Shown one piece after another: positions 25,915-38,178 of a stretch of 64,000 nt of DNA. The DNA is taken from positions 1 through 64,000 of the forward strand of contig NZ_AKKC02000011.1 in assembly GCF_000282095.2 (NCBI RefSeq), in the 5' to 3' direction. A program made the position numbers and the translations under genes. The first letter of the stretch is position 1. Each line of letters starts with the position of its first letter. The notes under the pieces are model-generated. The model was not told where the DNA came from. It did not search any database and worked only from the letters and a program-made list of their open reading frames with translations. The stretch comes from Rhizobium sp. CF080 (GTDB taxonomy: Bacteria > Pseudomonadota > Alphaproteobacteria > Rhizobiales > Rhizobiaceae).

Positions 25915-27380
25915 GGTACCGGTTTTCGCTGCGGGGCAGGGGGGATCTTACCGAATGGCGCGATGCCGCCCGCGCCTTCCTCATGGCCGGGATCGTGCCG
26001 GAATATGTCGAATGGCGGACGATGGACGATGCCGACGGGCTGTTCGGTTTCGACGAGAACCACCTGCCGCCGCCGCACCCTGACTGCGAGCCGATGACGG
26101 TGTCGCCCGCCTTCATCCGGCTGGCGCAGGCGGTGCTCTGCCATTCCGACCCGACCCGGTTCGCGCTGCTCTACCGCATGCTGTTTCGGATGATGCATGG
26201 CGGGGTGATCCATGGCCGGCATCTGCTGCAGATGGCGACCGACCCGGACGTGGTTGCCGCCAGCCGCATGGCGAAATCGGTCGGCCGCGACTATCACAAG
26301 ATGACCGCTTTCGTGCGCTTCAAGGAACTGCCGCTCAGGGAAGGCACGGCCGGACGGCGGCGCTTCATTTCCTGGTTCGAGCCGGATCATTTCATCGTCG
26401 CCCGGGTGGCGCCGTTCTTCCAGCGGCGCTTCACCGACATGGACTGGCTGATCGCGACGCCGAAGGGCTCGGCCTCCTGGGACGGCGAGACGCTGCGCAC
26501 GACCGACGAGCCGGCGGAGAAGCCCGACCTGCGAGACGAGACGGACGAGCTTTGGCGCACTTACTACGCCTCGATCTTCAACCCGGCGCGGCTGAAGGTG
26601 AAGATGATGACCACCGAGATGCCGAGGAAATACTGGAAGAACCTGCCGGAAGCGGAGCTCATTCCGGGGATGATCGCCAATGCCGAGGCCAATGTGATCG
26701 AGATGGCGCGCAAGGCGGCGAGCGAGCCCTTGCCCTTCCATCACCGCATCCAGAAGGCGGCCGCCAGGGCGCCGGCGGAGCCCATGGCTGCTGCCGGTAC
26801 GCTTGCGGCGCTGAAGCAGGAGGCGCGGCACTGCACGCGCTGCGACATCCATTGCTTCGCGACCCAGACGGTGTTCGGCGACGGTCCGCCGGACGCTCGG
26901 GTGATGTTCGTCGGGGAGCAGCCCGGCGACCAGGAAGACCTGGCGGGAAAACCCTTCGTCGGGCCGGCGGGAAAACTGTTCAACGACGTGATCGGCGAGG
27001 CCGGCATCGACCGGCGGTCGCTCTATATCACCAATGCGGTGAAGCACTTCAAATACGAGCCGCGCGGCAAGCGGCGCATCCACCAGAAACCGAATATGGG
27101 CGAAGTCAGGCAATGCCGCTGGTGGCTGACCCAGGAGCTGGAACTGGTGAAGCCAAAACTGGTGGTGGCGATGGGCGCGACGGCGCTGTTTGCGCTGACC
27201 GACATGCGCCAGAAGCTGGAGGATATCAGGGGCGAGCCCATTGCCATGGACGAGGGGCGCATGCTCTTCGTGACCGTGCACCCGTCATACTTGCTGCGCA
27301 TTCCCGACGAAGGGAGAAAGGCGGAGGAGCTGGTCCGGTTCAGGGAAGACATGCGCCGGATCAAGCGCTTGGCGGCGTGA
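25911..27380 (+). CDS. DUF4130-UdgX fusion, uracil-DNA binding/cross-linking protein
   Basis: A 489-residue two-domain protein. Residues about 1-260 form the DUF4130-type domain linked to the radical SAM partner. Residues 295-489 are a family-4-like uracil-DNA glycosylase with GEQPGDQEDLAGKPFVGPAGK and VHPSYLLRIP. The loop RGKRRIHQKPN contains KRRIH with H391, the UdgX signature; in mycobacterial UdgX that histidine becomes covalently attached to the abasic product. Cysteines C308, C311 and C402 probably hold an Fe-S cluster. Translation is coupled to the radical SAM gene by ATGA overlap. Confidence 0.9.
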   Translation: MRYRFSLRGRGDLTEWRDAARAFLMAGIVPEYVEWRTMDDADGLFGFDENHLPPPHPDCEPMTVSPAFIRLAQAVLCHSDPTRFALLYRMLFRMMHGGVIHGRHLLQMATDPDVVAASRMAKSVGRDYHKMTAFVRFKELPLREGTAGRRRFISWFEPDHFIVARVAPFFQRRFTDMDWLIATPKGSASWDGETLRTTDEPAEKPDLRDETDELWRTYYASIFNPARLKVKMMTTEMPRKYWKNLPEAELIPGMIANAEANVIEMARKAASEPLPFHHRIQKAAARAPAEPMAAAGTLAALKQEARHCTRCDIHCFATQTVFGDGPPDARVMFVGEQPGDQEDLAGKPFVGPAGKLFNDVIGEAGIDRRSLYITNAVKHFKYEPRGKRRIHQKPNMGEVRQCRWWLTQELELVKPKLVVAMGATALFALTDMRQKLEDIRGEPIAMDEGRMLFVTVHPSYLLRIPDEGRKAEELVRFREDMRRIKRLAA

Positions 27381-27403
27381 ACGGAGAGAATGATTCAGGC
27401 CGC

Positions 27404-28612
27404 TTAAGGGACGAAAGTGGGGTTGTTCGGCAGGTTGGGTGGGGTGTAGGTGCCAGCGTCCAATCGGGTTTTGACCGACTCGTGAAGCTTCGCTCCGTCC
27501 GGAATGAAGCGCCGGTCTTCGAGCGGCAGATAGATTCCGCTGCGATCCCCACGCTTGCGCCACGAGCTTTCGGGAACGCGCCGCGGCAGGTATTCGAGGA
27601 TTTTCCAGCCCTTCGACATCGAGTCGTGAAGATCGGCTTTCGGATCCAGGGGCACATATTTATTGGCGTTCCTGCCGAGGACGATATTGTTGATCGTGCG
27701 GGTCACATAGAAGAGGCCGGTCGGGCCGGTTTCGCGGATCATCCAGTCGAGCGGGATCTTGATCTGGCTGCTCTGCGCCTCGGGGTAACCGCCGCCGATA
27801 TCGCCGTGCACGCCGGCAAACCAGACTTCCTTGAAATCCTGTTTCACGACGGTTTTCGGCTTGAACGGGCCGCCCCAATAGTCCTGGTCCGCCATCCACA
27901 ATTCCGGCTGGAACATGGTGCGCCGCTCGTCGATCGCCACCGCGTGGCGCACGCATTCGACGCTCGGGTTCTTGCGGGTGAAGGGATGGGTCTTCAATTG
28001 CGGGCGCCACTTGCCCGATTCGATGACCGAAGCCACGGTATCGAAAAGGCCGAGGAGCGCGATCGGCGGACGGTCGTTGCGGAGCATTCTCTCATAGAGG
28101 CGCATACTGGCAAATGCCGACGATGCGTCCTCGTCCTCGACCGCATCTTCCTTGCGCTGTTCCTGCTCGGGAATGCCCTTGTAGGTCTTGTAGGCGTAAT
28201 CCAGCAGGTTGAGGTGATATTTCGTGGTCAGGCCGAAGGCATGGATGAAGCCGGCAAGCACACGTGCGGAATAGGCGCCGCGGCTGAAGCCGAAGATATA
28301 GAGGCGGTCGCGATCCGAATGCCGGCCATCCACGTTTTTGGGGCCGCGATCATAGTTTTCGACGAGGAAACGATAGGCTTCCTTGACGTTCTCGTCCAAA
28401 CCCCAGCCGGTGGCGAGGCCCCAGACTTCGAAGGCCTTGCGATAGAATCTCGACCAGGAATTTGCAGCCCCGAAGGTGCCGACGCCGGGGTCGTAATAGA
28501 CGATCTGCCTCTCGGACCGCTCCAGCGTTCCGAACAATCTGAGGATATTGGTGCGGTCGGCGGATATTTCGTTCGACGTACCGTCGAACAGAATGACGAT
28601 ATTCCTCGACAT
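27404..28612 (-). CDS. DUF2235 alpha/beta-hydrolase protein
   Basis: A 402-residue protein with NIVILFDGTSNE at the N-terminus, the nucleophile elbow LYIFGFSRGAYSARVLAG, LLGLFDTVAS and WFAGVHGDIGGGYPE, all DUF2235 hallmarks. The Ser in GFSRGA with Asp and His from the later motifs would form a hydrolase triad. Some family members are phospholipase effectors of type VI secretion; no secretion genes are seen nearby and there is no signal peptide, so a housekeeping or immune role is equally possible. Start at 28612 follows GGGGGA. Divergent from the EEP gene. Confidence 0.85.
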   Translation of the reverse strand: MSRNIVILFDGTSNEISADRTNILRLFGTLERSERQIVYYDPGVGTFGAANSWSRFYRKAFEVWGLATGWGLDENVKEAYRFLVENYDRGPKNVDGRHSDRDRLYIFGFSRGAYSARVLAGFIHAFGLTTKYHLNLLDYAYKTYKGIPEQEQRKEDAVEDEDASSAFASMRLYERMLRNDRPPIALLGLFDTVASVIESGKWRPQLKTHPFTRKNPSVECVRHAVAIDERRTMFQPELWMADQDYWGGPFKPKTVVKQDFKEVWFAGVHGDIGGGYPEAQSSQIKIPLDWMIRETGPTGLFYVTRTINNIVLGRNANKYVPLDPKADLHDSMSKGWKILEYLPRRVPESSWRKRGDRSGIYLPLEDRRFIPDGAKLHESVKTRLDAGTYTPPNLPNNPTFVP

Positions 28613-28718
28613 GGTTTCCCCCGGATGATCCCGACCGAAGAGTATCATCACCCTGTCATGTTTACAATTTTAAGTAGCTGTATCAGTCTTGGCATTCGTC
28701 GTTTTGCGGGAGGCAGGC

Positions 28719-29759
28719 ATGGCCGATTTCAGATTCGCGACCTTCAATCTCTATCATTTCGCCGAGCCGGGCATTTTCTGGCACGAGCGGGATCCCAAAT
28801 CGACCTACACGCCGGAGCAGTGGCAGGCCAAGCAGGCCTGGATCATCGGCATGCTGGCGCAGATGAATGCCGATGTGGTCGGGTTCCAGGAAGTGGTTTC
28901 ATTCGAGGCGCTGAAGGACCTGGCTGCCGCTGCCGGTTATCCGCATTTCTACAATGCCGGCGCGCCGATTTTCGACGACCAGGATCCGGCGATCTATGTG
29001 AACGCCACCGTTTCGATCGCCTCGCGCCATCCGTTCGCGCAGGTCGGCGACCTGATCGGCGTTGCCGATATCGACGTCGATACGGTCGTCGATCCCGGTT
29101 TCAGGTTTTCGCGGACGCCGGTCGCCGCACGCATCGACCTGCCGGGGATCGGCGGGGTGGACATCTATGTCTGCCATCTGAAATCACAGGGCGCATTCGT
29201 CGATCCCCGCGACGTCGATCCGATCACGGACTGGGCTGCGAAGATCAAGACCTATTATGCGCTGCGCAATGCCGCCGGCGTCGACCAGGTCGCCAAGCGT
29301 GCGGCCGAAGCCGGCGTCGTCTACCGGCTCTTCCGCCGCGCCATCGATCGCGACAACGATGCGCCGGTCCTGCTGCTCGGCGACCTCAACGAGGGGCCGG
29401 ATTCGCACACGATCGGCATTCTGACCCAGGGCGAGCGGGTGTTTTCCTGGGGCAGCATCCCGGGCAACGGTGTTCCGCCGGAATTCGCCTTCCTCAAACA
29501 TGTCTACAAGCTCTACGACACGTGGCCCCTCGTGCCGACCCAGCTTCAGGGCCGGCCGATCACCCATAGCAGTTCGGGCCACGGATCGATCCTCGACTAC
29601 GCGATCGTTTCCAACGGGCTCAATCCGAACAATCCGCGCCGGCGCGGCACGGTGACCAAGGTGGAGATCTTCGACGATCATTTCCGGGATGGGCCGCCGA
29701 AGGGCATTGCCTCCGACCACGCGCCGGTCATCGTCACCATCGCGGGACGCGACACTTGA
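28719..29759 (+). CDS. Endonuclease/exonuclease/phosphatase (EEP) family protein
   Basis: A 346-residue protein of the DNase I-like fold: FRFATFNLYHF at the N-terminus, the metal-binding E in VVGFQEVVSFEAL, VCHLKS (catalytic His), LLLGDLNEGPDSHT (Asp/Asn) and the final SDHAPVIVTI. It could hydrolyse nucleic acids, phospholipids or inositol phosphates; the substrate is unknown. No signal peptide. The start at 28719 has GGGAGG 7 bases ahead. It is divergent from a DUF2235 hydrolase with 106 bases between, so the two may be co-regulated. Confidence 0.87.
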   Translation: MADFRFATFNLYHFAEPGIFWHERDPKSTYTPEQWQAKQAWIIGMLAQMNADVVGFQEVVSFEALKDLAAAAGYPHFYNAGAPIFDDQDPAIYVNATVSIASRHPFAQVGDLIGVADIDVDTVVDPGFRFSRTPVAARIDLPGIGGVDIYVCHLKSQGAFVDPRDVDPITDWAAKIKTYYALRNAAGVDQVAKRAAEAGVVYRLFRRAIDRDNDAPVLLLGDLNEGPDSHTIGILTQGERVFSWGSIPGNGVPPEFAFLKHVYKLYDTWPLVPTQLQGRPITHSSSGHGSILDYAIVSNGLNPNNPRRRGTVTKVEIFDDHFRDGPPKGIASDHAPVIVTIAGRDT

Positions 29760-29907
29760 AGGCAGGAGGGCGTCGAGCCGCTCTCCCTTCGATCGCATCG
29801 CCTCTTCGCCGAGTTTTGCAGGCGCCGTTCAGGTGGATGTCGCGGAAATCAAGGCTGAAGGCAAAGGTGCGCGCGGCCGAAGGTCTCCCTCGGCTGCGCG
29901 ATCAATG

Positions 29908-33396
<3,489 letters not shown>

Positions 33397-33640
33397 GGGG
33401 TATCTTTCCGCTTTTTTCCTGCGCGGAAAACCGGCGCGGTGTGGAGAGGCACCGGTCGGGTCGCGCGCGCATGTCTTTTCAGGCTAGACGCGGCTTATAG
33501 GCAAATGTTCTGGCGAACGGAACCCCATAAATCGCCAAATCGACAGGAAAAGCGTTCGGCATCACTTGCCGACAAACCAGCTTTTCGACAACGTCGCCAC
33601 CGGCGTTCCGGCGGCAACGCTTCCTCGTGCCGGTCACCGC

Positions 33641-34468
33641 CTAGCGGGAGAGGTCGCCGAAGCGGGCGCGCACCGTATCGGCATAGGTGCGGCTCACGGG
33701 GATCTCGGTGCCGTCCTTCACAATGACGAAAAGCTTGCCTTCAATACGTTTCAGCGTCTCGACATGGGCATCCGCCACCCAATGGGAGCGGTGCACCTGC
33801 AGGCCGAGCGTGGGTCCAAGTTCCTTCAGGGCGTCGGCGAAGCGCAGGAGGACCAGTTCATGGCCGCGGCTGGTGACCACGTCGGTATAATGGTCCTCGA
33901 CCGAAAGCCGCAGGATTGCGCCGCGGTTCTGGGGTTTCAGCCGGGCGAGGATCTCGGGTTGGGCTGGGGGCGAAGCGGCCGGCACCACGGCAGGCGAAGG
34001 CGATACAGGCGGGGCTGGTGCGGAAACCTCGGCGATCTGCCGGTGCATGGCCGTGTAGGTCAGAAGACAGAAGAGGGCGCAGAGCGGCAGCGCGAACAGC
34101 GCGCGGTGGAAGCCGGTCTCCATCTCGGCCCAGCGGCCGAAGAAGGCGAAATCGATGGCGCCGAGAGCGAAGCCGATCGGCAGGGCCGCGGCCAGCGACC
34201 CGATCATCATGCGGGCGAGCGTGTGGTTGAGATGCGGGCGCAGCAGGATTTCAGCCATCAGCGCGAAACAGATGGCGATCGTCCAGGTAACCGCGTGGAC
34301 GGTCAGCCAGTAGCCGAACCGGATGCCGAGGGTCATGCGCTCGAACGTGCCGTAGGGGCCGGTGACGACGAAGATCAGGATGACCAGCGTAAAGGTCGCC
34401 CAGAAGCGCCAGGAGCGGGTGAAGAGCTGCAATTCACGAAGCGTGGAGCTCAAAAACGGGTGATTCAC
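33641..34468 (-). CDS. Membrane-bound LytTR-type transcriptional regulator
   Basis: A 275-residue protein with four hydrophobic segments in residues 20-155, a Pro/Ala/Ser linker (170-195) and a C-terminal LytTR DNA-binding domain (LRLSVEDHYTDVVTSRGHELVLLRFADALKEL, HRSHWVADAHV, EIPVSRTYADTVRARFG). No receiver or kinase domain is present, so it may sense a membrane or envelope signal directly as a one-component system (inference). It lies downstream of nothing obvious on its strand and is divergent from the DUF2306 gene. Confidence 0.86.
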   Translation of the reverse strand: MNHPFLSSTLRELQLFTRSWRFWATFTLVILIFVVTGPYGTFERMTLGIRFGYWLTVHAVTWTIAICFALMAEILLRPHLNHTLARMMIGSLAAALPIGFALGAIDFAFFGRWAEMETGFHRALFALPLCALFCLLTYTAMHRQIAEVSAPAPPVSPSPAVVPAASPPAQPEILARLKPQNRGAILRLSVEDHYTDVVTSRGHELVLLRFADALKELGPTLGLQVHRSHWVADAHVETLKRIEGKLFVIVKDGTEIPVSRTYADTVRARFGDLSR

Positions 34469-34571
34469 GAAGTTTGTCCGTTGTCTGCGCCATTCCGGTT
34501 GAGGGTGAGCCAGTCATGGCGGAAACAGGCGATCAATTCAATCGCTTGGTGATTTCGAACAGGTATTCCCC

Positions 34572-35054
34572 ATGAACCTCCAACCGCTTCTCGATGCGCC
34601 GCTTGCCGTCCAGATCCATGTCGCGGCCGTGCTGCCGGCCTCGGTGCTCGGCGCCTATATCCTGCTCAACCGCAAAGGCACGCCGATACACCGGCTGCTC
34701 GGCAAGATCTGGATGGCGCTGATGGTCATCACCTCGCTCTCCAGCTTCTTCATCCACGAGATCAACCTCTTCCACGGTTTCAGCCCGATCCATCTCCTGT
34801 CGATCTCCGTGCTCGTCGGGGCGTGGCAGGCGATCAGTTCGGCGCGCGCCCACAATATCCGGGCGCATAAGGCGGCCGTCATCGGCATGTATTTCGGCGG
34901 CATCGTGATCGCCGGCCTGTTCACCCTGATTCCGGGGCGGATCATGAACGCGGTGGTCTTTTCCGGCGGGCCAAGCTGGATCCTGATCCTGACACTGCTC
35001 GGTATCGCCGCAATGCTGTTCCTGCAACAGCGGCTGGTGACGCGCCGGTTTTGA
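34572..35054 (+). CDS. DUF2306 membrane protein
   Basis: A 160-residue integral membrane protein with four to five hydrophobic helices. Conserved elements HVAAVLPASVLGAYILLNRKGTPIHRLLGKIW and NIRAHKAAVIGMYFGG, with histidines, match the DUF2306 family. Function unknown. It is divergent from the membrane LytTR regulator with 103 bases between, an arrangement seen for LytTR regulators and their targets. Confidence 0.83.
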   Translation: MNLQPLLDAPLAVQIHVAAVLPASVLGAYILLNRKGTPIHRLLGKIWMALMVITSLSSFFIHEINLFHGFSPIHLLSISVLVGAWQAISSARAHNIRAHKAAVIGMYFGGIVIAGLFTLIPGRIMNAVVFSGGPSWILILTLLGIAAMLFLQQRLVTRRF

Positions 35055-35199
35055 AATTGCGTATCAAGAATTTCCTCGAAGCGTACCGTTCGGCGCCTTG
35101 CTGTCATGGACAGGCCCGGCTTACGGGACTAGAGCTGCCCTCAAGTAACTTGCAGCAACGGCCATCCGCGATGACGACCGCTTGCGCGGAGGAAATTCC

Positions 35200-36411
35200 A
35201 TGGCCGATGCAACATCCAAACCCGTTTCCGCCACTGCCGCCGAAGTGACGGTGCTGCCAATCATCCTGGCCGTCAGCTTCTGCCACATGCTGAACGACAT
35301 CATGCAGTCGATGATCGCGGCAATCTATCCGATGCTGAAGACCGATTATGCCCTCGATTTCTGGCAGATCGGCATCCTGACGCTCGCCTTCCAGTGCACG
35401 GCCTCGCTGCTGCAGCCGGTGATCGGCATCATCACCGACAAGAAGCCTTTCCCGTATTCGCTCCCGGTCGGCATGGGCTCGACTTTCATCGGCCTCTTCA
35501 TGCTGGCCGCTGCCCATTCCTACGTCATGCTGGTCGTTGCGGCATCGCTGATCGGCATCGGCTCGGCGGTCTTCCATCCGGAATCCTCGCGCGTCGCGCG
35601 GCTGGCTTCCGGCGGCCGCTATGGTTTTGCGCAGTCGGTCTTCCAGGTCGGCGGTAATTTCGGCCAGTCGATCGGCCCGCTGCTCGCTGCCTTCATCATC
35701 GTGCCGAACGGGCAGGGGAGCGTCGCCTGGTTCTCCGGCATCGCGCTGCTCGGCATCGTCATCCTGTCCTGGGTAGCGCGCTGGTACAAGGCGCATATGC
35801 TCGCCAACAAGGGCCGCAAGCGCATTCTCAACGCGCATAACCTGTCGAAGCGCACGGTGGCGATTGCGCTGACGGTGCTGGCGCTGCTGACCTTCTCCAA
35901 GAACATCTACATGGCGAGCATCGGCAGCTACTACACGTTTTTTGTCATCGAGCGTTTCGGCGTGACGGTGCAGCAGTCGCAGATCATGCTCTTCGTCTTC
36001 CTCGGAGCTGTCGCGCTCGGGACCGTCATCGGCGGGCCGATCGGCGACCGGTTCGGCTCGAAGGTGGTGATCTGGTTCTCGATTCTCGGCGTGCTTCCAT
36101 TCACGCTAGCCATGCCCTTTGCCAACCTGCCGGTGACGATCGGGCTTTCGGCCATCGTCGGCTTCATCATGGCCTCGTCCTTCCCGGCGATCGTGGTGAT
36201 GGCGCAGGAACTGGTGCCGGGCCGGGTGGGCATGATCGCAGGCATCTTCTTCGGGCTGGCTTTCGGCATCGGCGGCATCGCCGCGGCAGTGCTCGGCATC
36301 CTCGCTGACCAATACGGCATCACCTTCGTGTACAATGTCTGCGCCTTCCTGCCGGCGCTCGGGCTGCTGGCGGTTTTCCTGCCGGGGAAAAAGGCCCTGC
36401 GGGTCGCCTGA
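35200..36411 (+). CDS. MFS exporter, fosmidomycin-resistance (Fsr) family
   Basis: A 403-residue 12-TM transporter. It has the Fsr-type features HMLNDIMQSMIAAIYPMLK, TDKKPFPYSLPVGMG and FHPESSRVARLASGGRYGFAQSVFQVGGN, and a central loop at about residues 190-215. Likely a proton-driven drug or metabolite exporter in the inner membrane. Start at 35200 follows GGAGGAAA. No regulator gene is adjacent except the upstream LytTR. Confidence 0.88.
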   Translation: MADATSKPVSATAAEVTVLPIILAVSFCHMLNDIMQSMIAAIYPMLKTDYALDFWQIGILTLAFQCTASLLQPVIGIITDKKPFPYSLPVGMGSTFIGLFMLAAAHSYVMLVVAASLIGIGSAVFHPESSRVARLASGGRYGFAQSVFQVGGNFGQSIGPLLAAFIIVPNGQGSVAWFSGIALLGIVILSWVARWYKAHMLANKGRKRILNAHNLSKRTVAIALTVLALLTFSKNIYMASIGSYYTFFVIERFGVTVQQSQIMLFVFLGAVALGTVIGGPIGDRFGSKVVIWFSILGVLPFTLAMPFANLPVTIGLSAIVGFIMASSFPAIVVMAQELVPGRVGMIAGIFFGLAFGIGGIAAAVLGILADQYGITFVYNVCAFLPALGLLAVFLPGKKALRVA

Positions 36412-36505
36412 GGGCGAATCTTCGGCTATGTGATGCTGGGACGGATCGCTTTTGCGGCCGCCAGCGTTATATCGGCTAAAGTACAGTCGAACAGGAGGGC
36501 AGGAC

Positions 36506-37414
36506 ATGGAATGGAAAGGGCGGCGGCAATCCGACAATGTCGAGGACCAGCGTGGCGCTTCCATGGGTGGGAGCCCGCTTGGGCGGGGCGGATTTCGCAT
36601 TCCGGTGGGCGGCGGTGGCCGGCGCGGCGGCGGGCTCGGCATCGGCGGGATCATCGTTATCCTGATCATCTGCTGGATCACCGGCATCAACCCGCTGTCG
36701 CTGCTATCTGGCGAACTCGGCATGGATGGGTCGGGCTTCGAGCAGCAGCAGACGACCGGCAATCGCACGCCGGCCAATGACGACACGACGGCGTTCGTGC
36801 GCACTGTGCTCGCCGAGACGGAAGATACCTGGAACGGCATTTTCCAGGCGAACGGCCAGCAATATCAGGAGCCGGTGCTGGTGCTGTTTTCGGGCCAGGT
36901 GAATTCCGCCTGCGGATTTGCCTCTTCCGCGACCGGGCCTTTCTATTGCCCCGGCGACCACAAGCTTTATCTCGACACCAATTTCTTCAAGGAACTCGAG
37001 CAGCGCTTCGATGCGGCCGGCGACTTTGCCGAGGCCTATGTGATCGCCCATGAAGTCGGCCATCACGTGCAGAACCTGCTCGGCATCCTGCCGAAATTCA
37101 ACCAGGCACGCCAGCGCATGAGCGAGGCCGACGCCAACCGCATGTCGGTGCGCGTCGAGCTGCAGGCCGACTGCTTTGCCGGTGTCTGGGGTAAGTTCAC
37201 CCAGCAGAAGGGCATTCTCGACACCGGCGATCTCGAAGAGGCGCTGAACGCCGCCCAGCAGATCGGCGACGATACGCTGCAGAAGCGCAGCCAAGGCTAT
37301 GTCGTGCCGGAAAGTTTTAACCACGGCACCTCGGCGCAGCGCGCGCGCTGGTTCAAGCGCGGGTTTGATACGGGCGACATGAAGTCCTGCGATACGTTTT
37401 CGGGGAATGTGTAG
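36506..37414 (+). CDS. Neutral zinc metallopeptidase (YpfJ/KPN_02809 family)
   Basis: A 302-residue protein with a short charged N-terminus, a Gly/Arg-rich stretch, one membrane helix (GIGGIIVILIICWITGI), and a peptidase-like domain with HEVGHHVQ (HExxH zinc site), SACGFASSATGPFYCPGD and ELQADCFAGVWG (third ligand E). Located in the inner membrane with the domain outside or inside undetermined. Start at 36506 follows AGGAGG. Substrate unknown. Confidence 0.9.
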   Translation: MEWKGRRQSDNVEDQRGASMGGSPLGRGGFRIPVGGGGRRGGGLGIGGIIVILIICWITGINPLSLLSGELGMDGSGFEQQQTTGNRTPANDDTTAFVRTVLAETEDTWNGIFQANGQQYQEPVLVLFSGQVNSACGFASSATGPFYCPGDHKLYLDTNFFKELEQRFDAAGDFAEAYVIAHEVGHHVQNLLGILPKFNQARQRMSEADANRMSVRVELQADCFAGVWGKFTQQKGILDTGDLEEALNAAQQIGDDTLQKRSQGYVVPESFNHGTSAQRARWFKRGFDTGDMKSCDTFSGNV

Positions 37415-37450
37415 CTTTCAGGCCCGAAGGAGAGGGCGGAGCCAGATCGC

Positions 37451-37619
37451 CCCCCTCTGACCTGCCGGGCATCTCCCCCTCAAGGGGGGAGATCACAAGC
37501 GGGACGATCCCGGCATCCAAATAGCCACTGCGAAGGATGTGACGTTCAATCCCGGGCGATGAGCAGGCTCCAGCCGATCTCCCCCCTTGAGGGGGAGATG
37601 CCCGGCAGGGCAGAGGGGG
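37451..37619. repeat. Rhizobial intergenic mosaic palindrome (RIME-like)
   Basis: Two 44-base inverted arms at 37451-37494 and 37576-37619 are near-perfect reverse complements (one mismatch seen), flanking an 81-base centre. Each arm contains its own CTCCCCCTCAAGGGGGGAG hairpin and GCCGGGCA. This matches the type of palindromic intergenic repeat (RIME) that is abundant in Rhizobiaceae. It lies between the convergent metallopeptidase and SRPBCC genes. Confidence 0.8.
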
Positions 37620-37643
37620 TGAGCGGCACCCTCAGGAGCCAAA

Positions 37644-38126
37644 CTACTTATACATCCCCTCGCGGAGGTTGATGCCGTATTCGACAAAGGCCTTCATGGC
37701 GCAGAGCATCTGCGACCAGCCCTGGCAGTTGCCATAGGAGGCTTCGAGCCCGCCCTTCGTTTCGCGCCAGCCTTCCTCGGCGATCGTCACCAGCGTGCGG
37801 TTTCCGTCAAGCGGCTCGAACGTCATGGTCACCGTCGTCTTGTAGTTGGCGGGTGCGACGTTTTCCGGGCCCTGTTCGGCCGCATTGCCCTCCGTCGCAT
37901 CCCAGCGCAGCACGATCTTCCTGTTCTTTTCCACCTCGACCACGTCGACCGGGAAGGCGCCCGGAAAGTCGTGAAAATCCCAGGTGACCGTCGCGCCGGG
38001 TTCGAGCCGTCCCTTGGCGCCGCCTGTGGTGAAATAACCCGACAGCTTCTTCGGATCTGCGACGGCTTCGAACACGTCCTCGACCGGTTTAGAGATCCGG
38101 CCCGATACCTTGAACTTCAGTTCCAT
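37644..38126 (-). CDS. SRPBCC/AHSA1 domain protein
   Basis: A 160-residue START-like protein: VSGRISKPVEDVFEAVADPKKLSGYFT, then VTWDFHDFPGAFPVDVVEVEKNRKIVLRW and a C-terminal helix with GWSQMLCAMKAFVEYG. The AHSA1 branch binds hydrophobic ligands and is often encoded with an ArsR-type regulator, which is the divergent neighbour here. The specific ligand is unknown. Confidence 0.88.
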   Translation of the reverse strand: MELKFKVSGRISKPVEDVFEAVADPKKLSGYFTTGGAKGRLEPGATVTWDFHDFPGAFPVDVVEVEKNRKIVLRWDATEGNAAEQGPENVAPANYKTTVTMTFEPLDGNRTLVTIAEEGWRETKGGLEASYGNCQGWSQMLCAMKAFVEYGINLREGMYK

Positions 38127-38158
38127 GATCTTTCTCCCTTGTTTCTCCCTGCCTTATT

Positions 38159-38178
38159 ATGTTATAAAAATATAACAT
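38159..38178. promoter_or_regulatory. Palindromic operator overlapping the arsR start codon
   Basis: Perfect 8-bp arms ATGTTATA and TATAACAT with an AAAA centre. The right arm ends in the first two bases of the arsR ATG. Candidate -35 TTGTTT (38139-38144) and -10 TTATAA (38162-38167) place the plus-strand start at or beside the ATG. It would let ArsR repress both itself and the divergent SRPBCC gene (inference). Confidence 0.65.

Noticed and set aside
26552-29569. Plus-strand open frame of 1005 residues
   Set aside because: Runs through UdgX, DUF2235 and EEP genes in other frames; translation is Arg/Gly/Ala-rich without a domain.
29860-29905. Hairpin GCGCGGCCGA/CTCGGCTGCGCG as carB or EEP terminator
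   Set aside because: The stem is plausible but neither strand has a T-run after it, so it is not called as a terminator.
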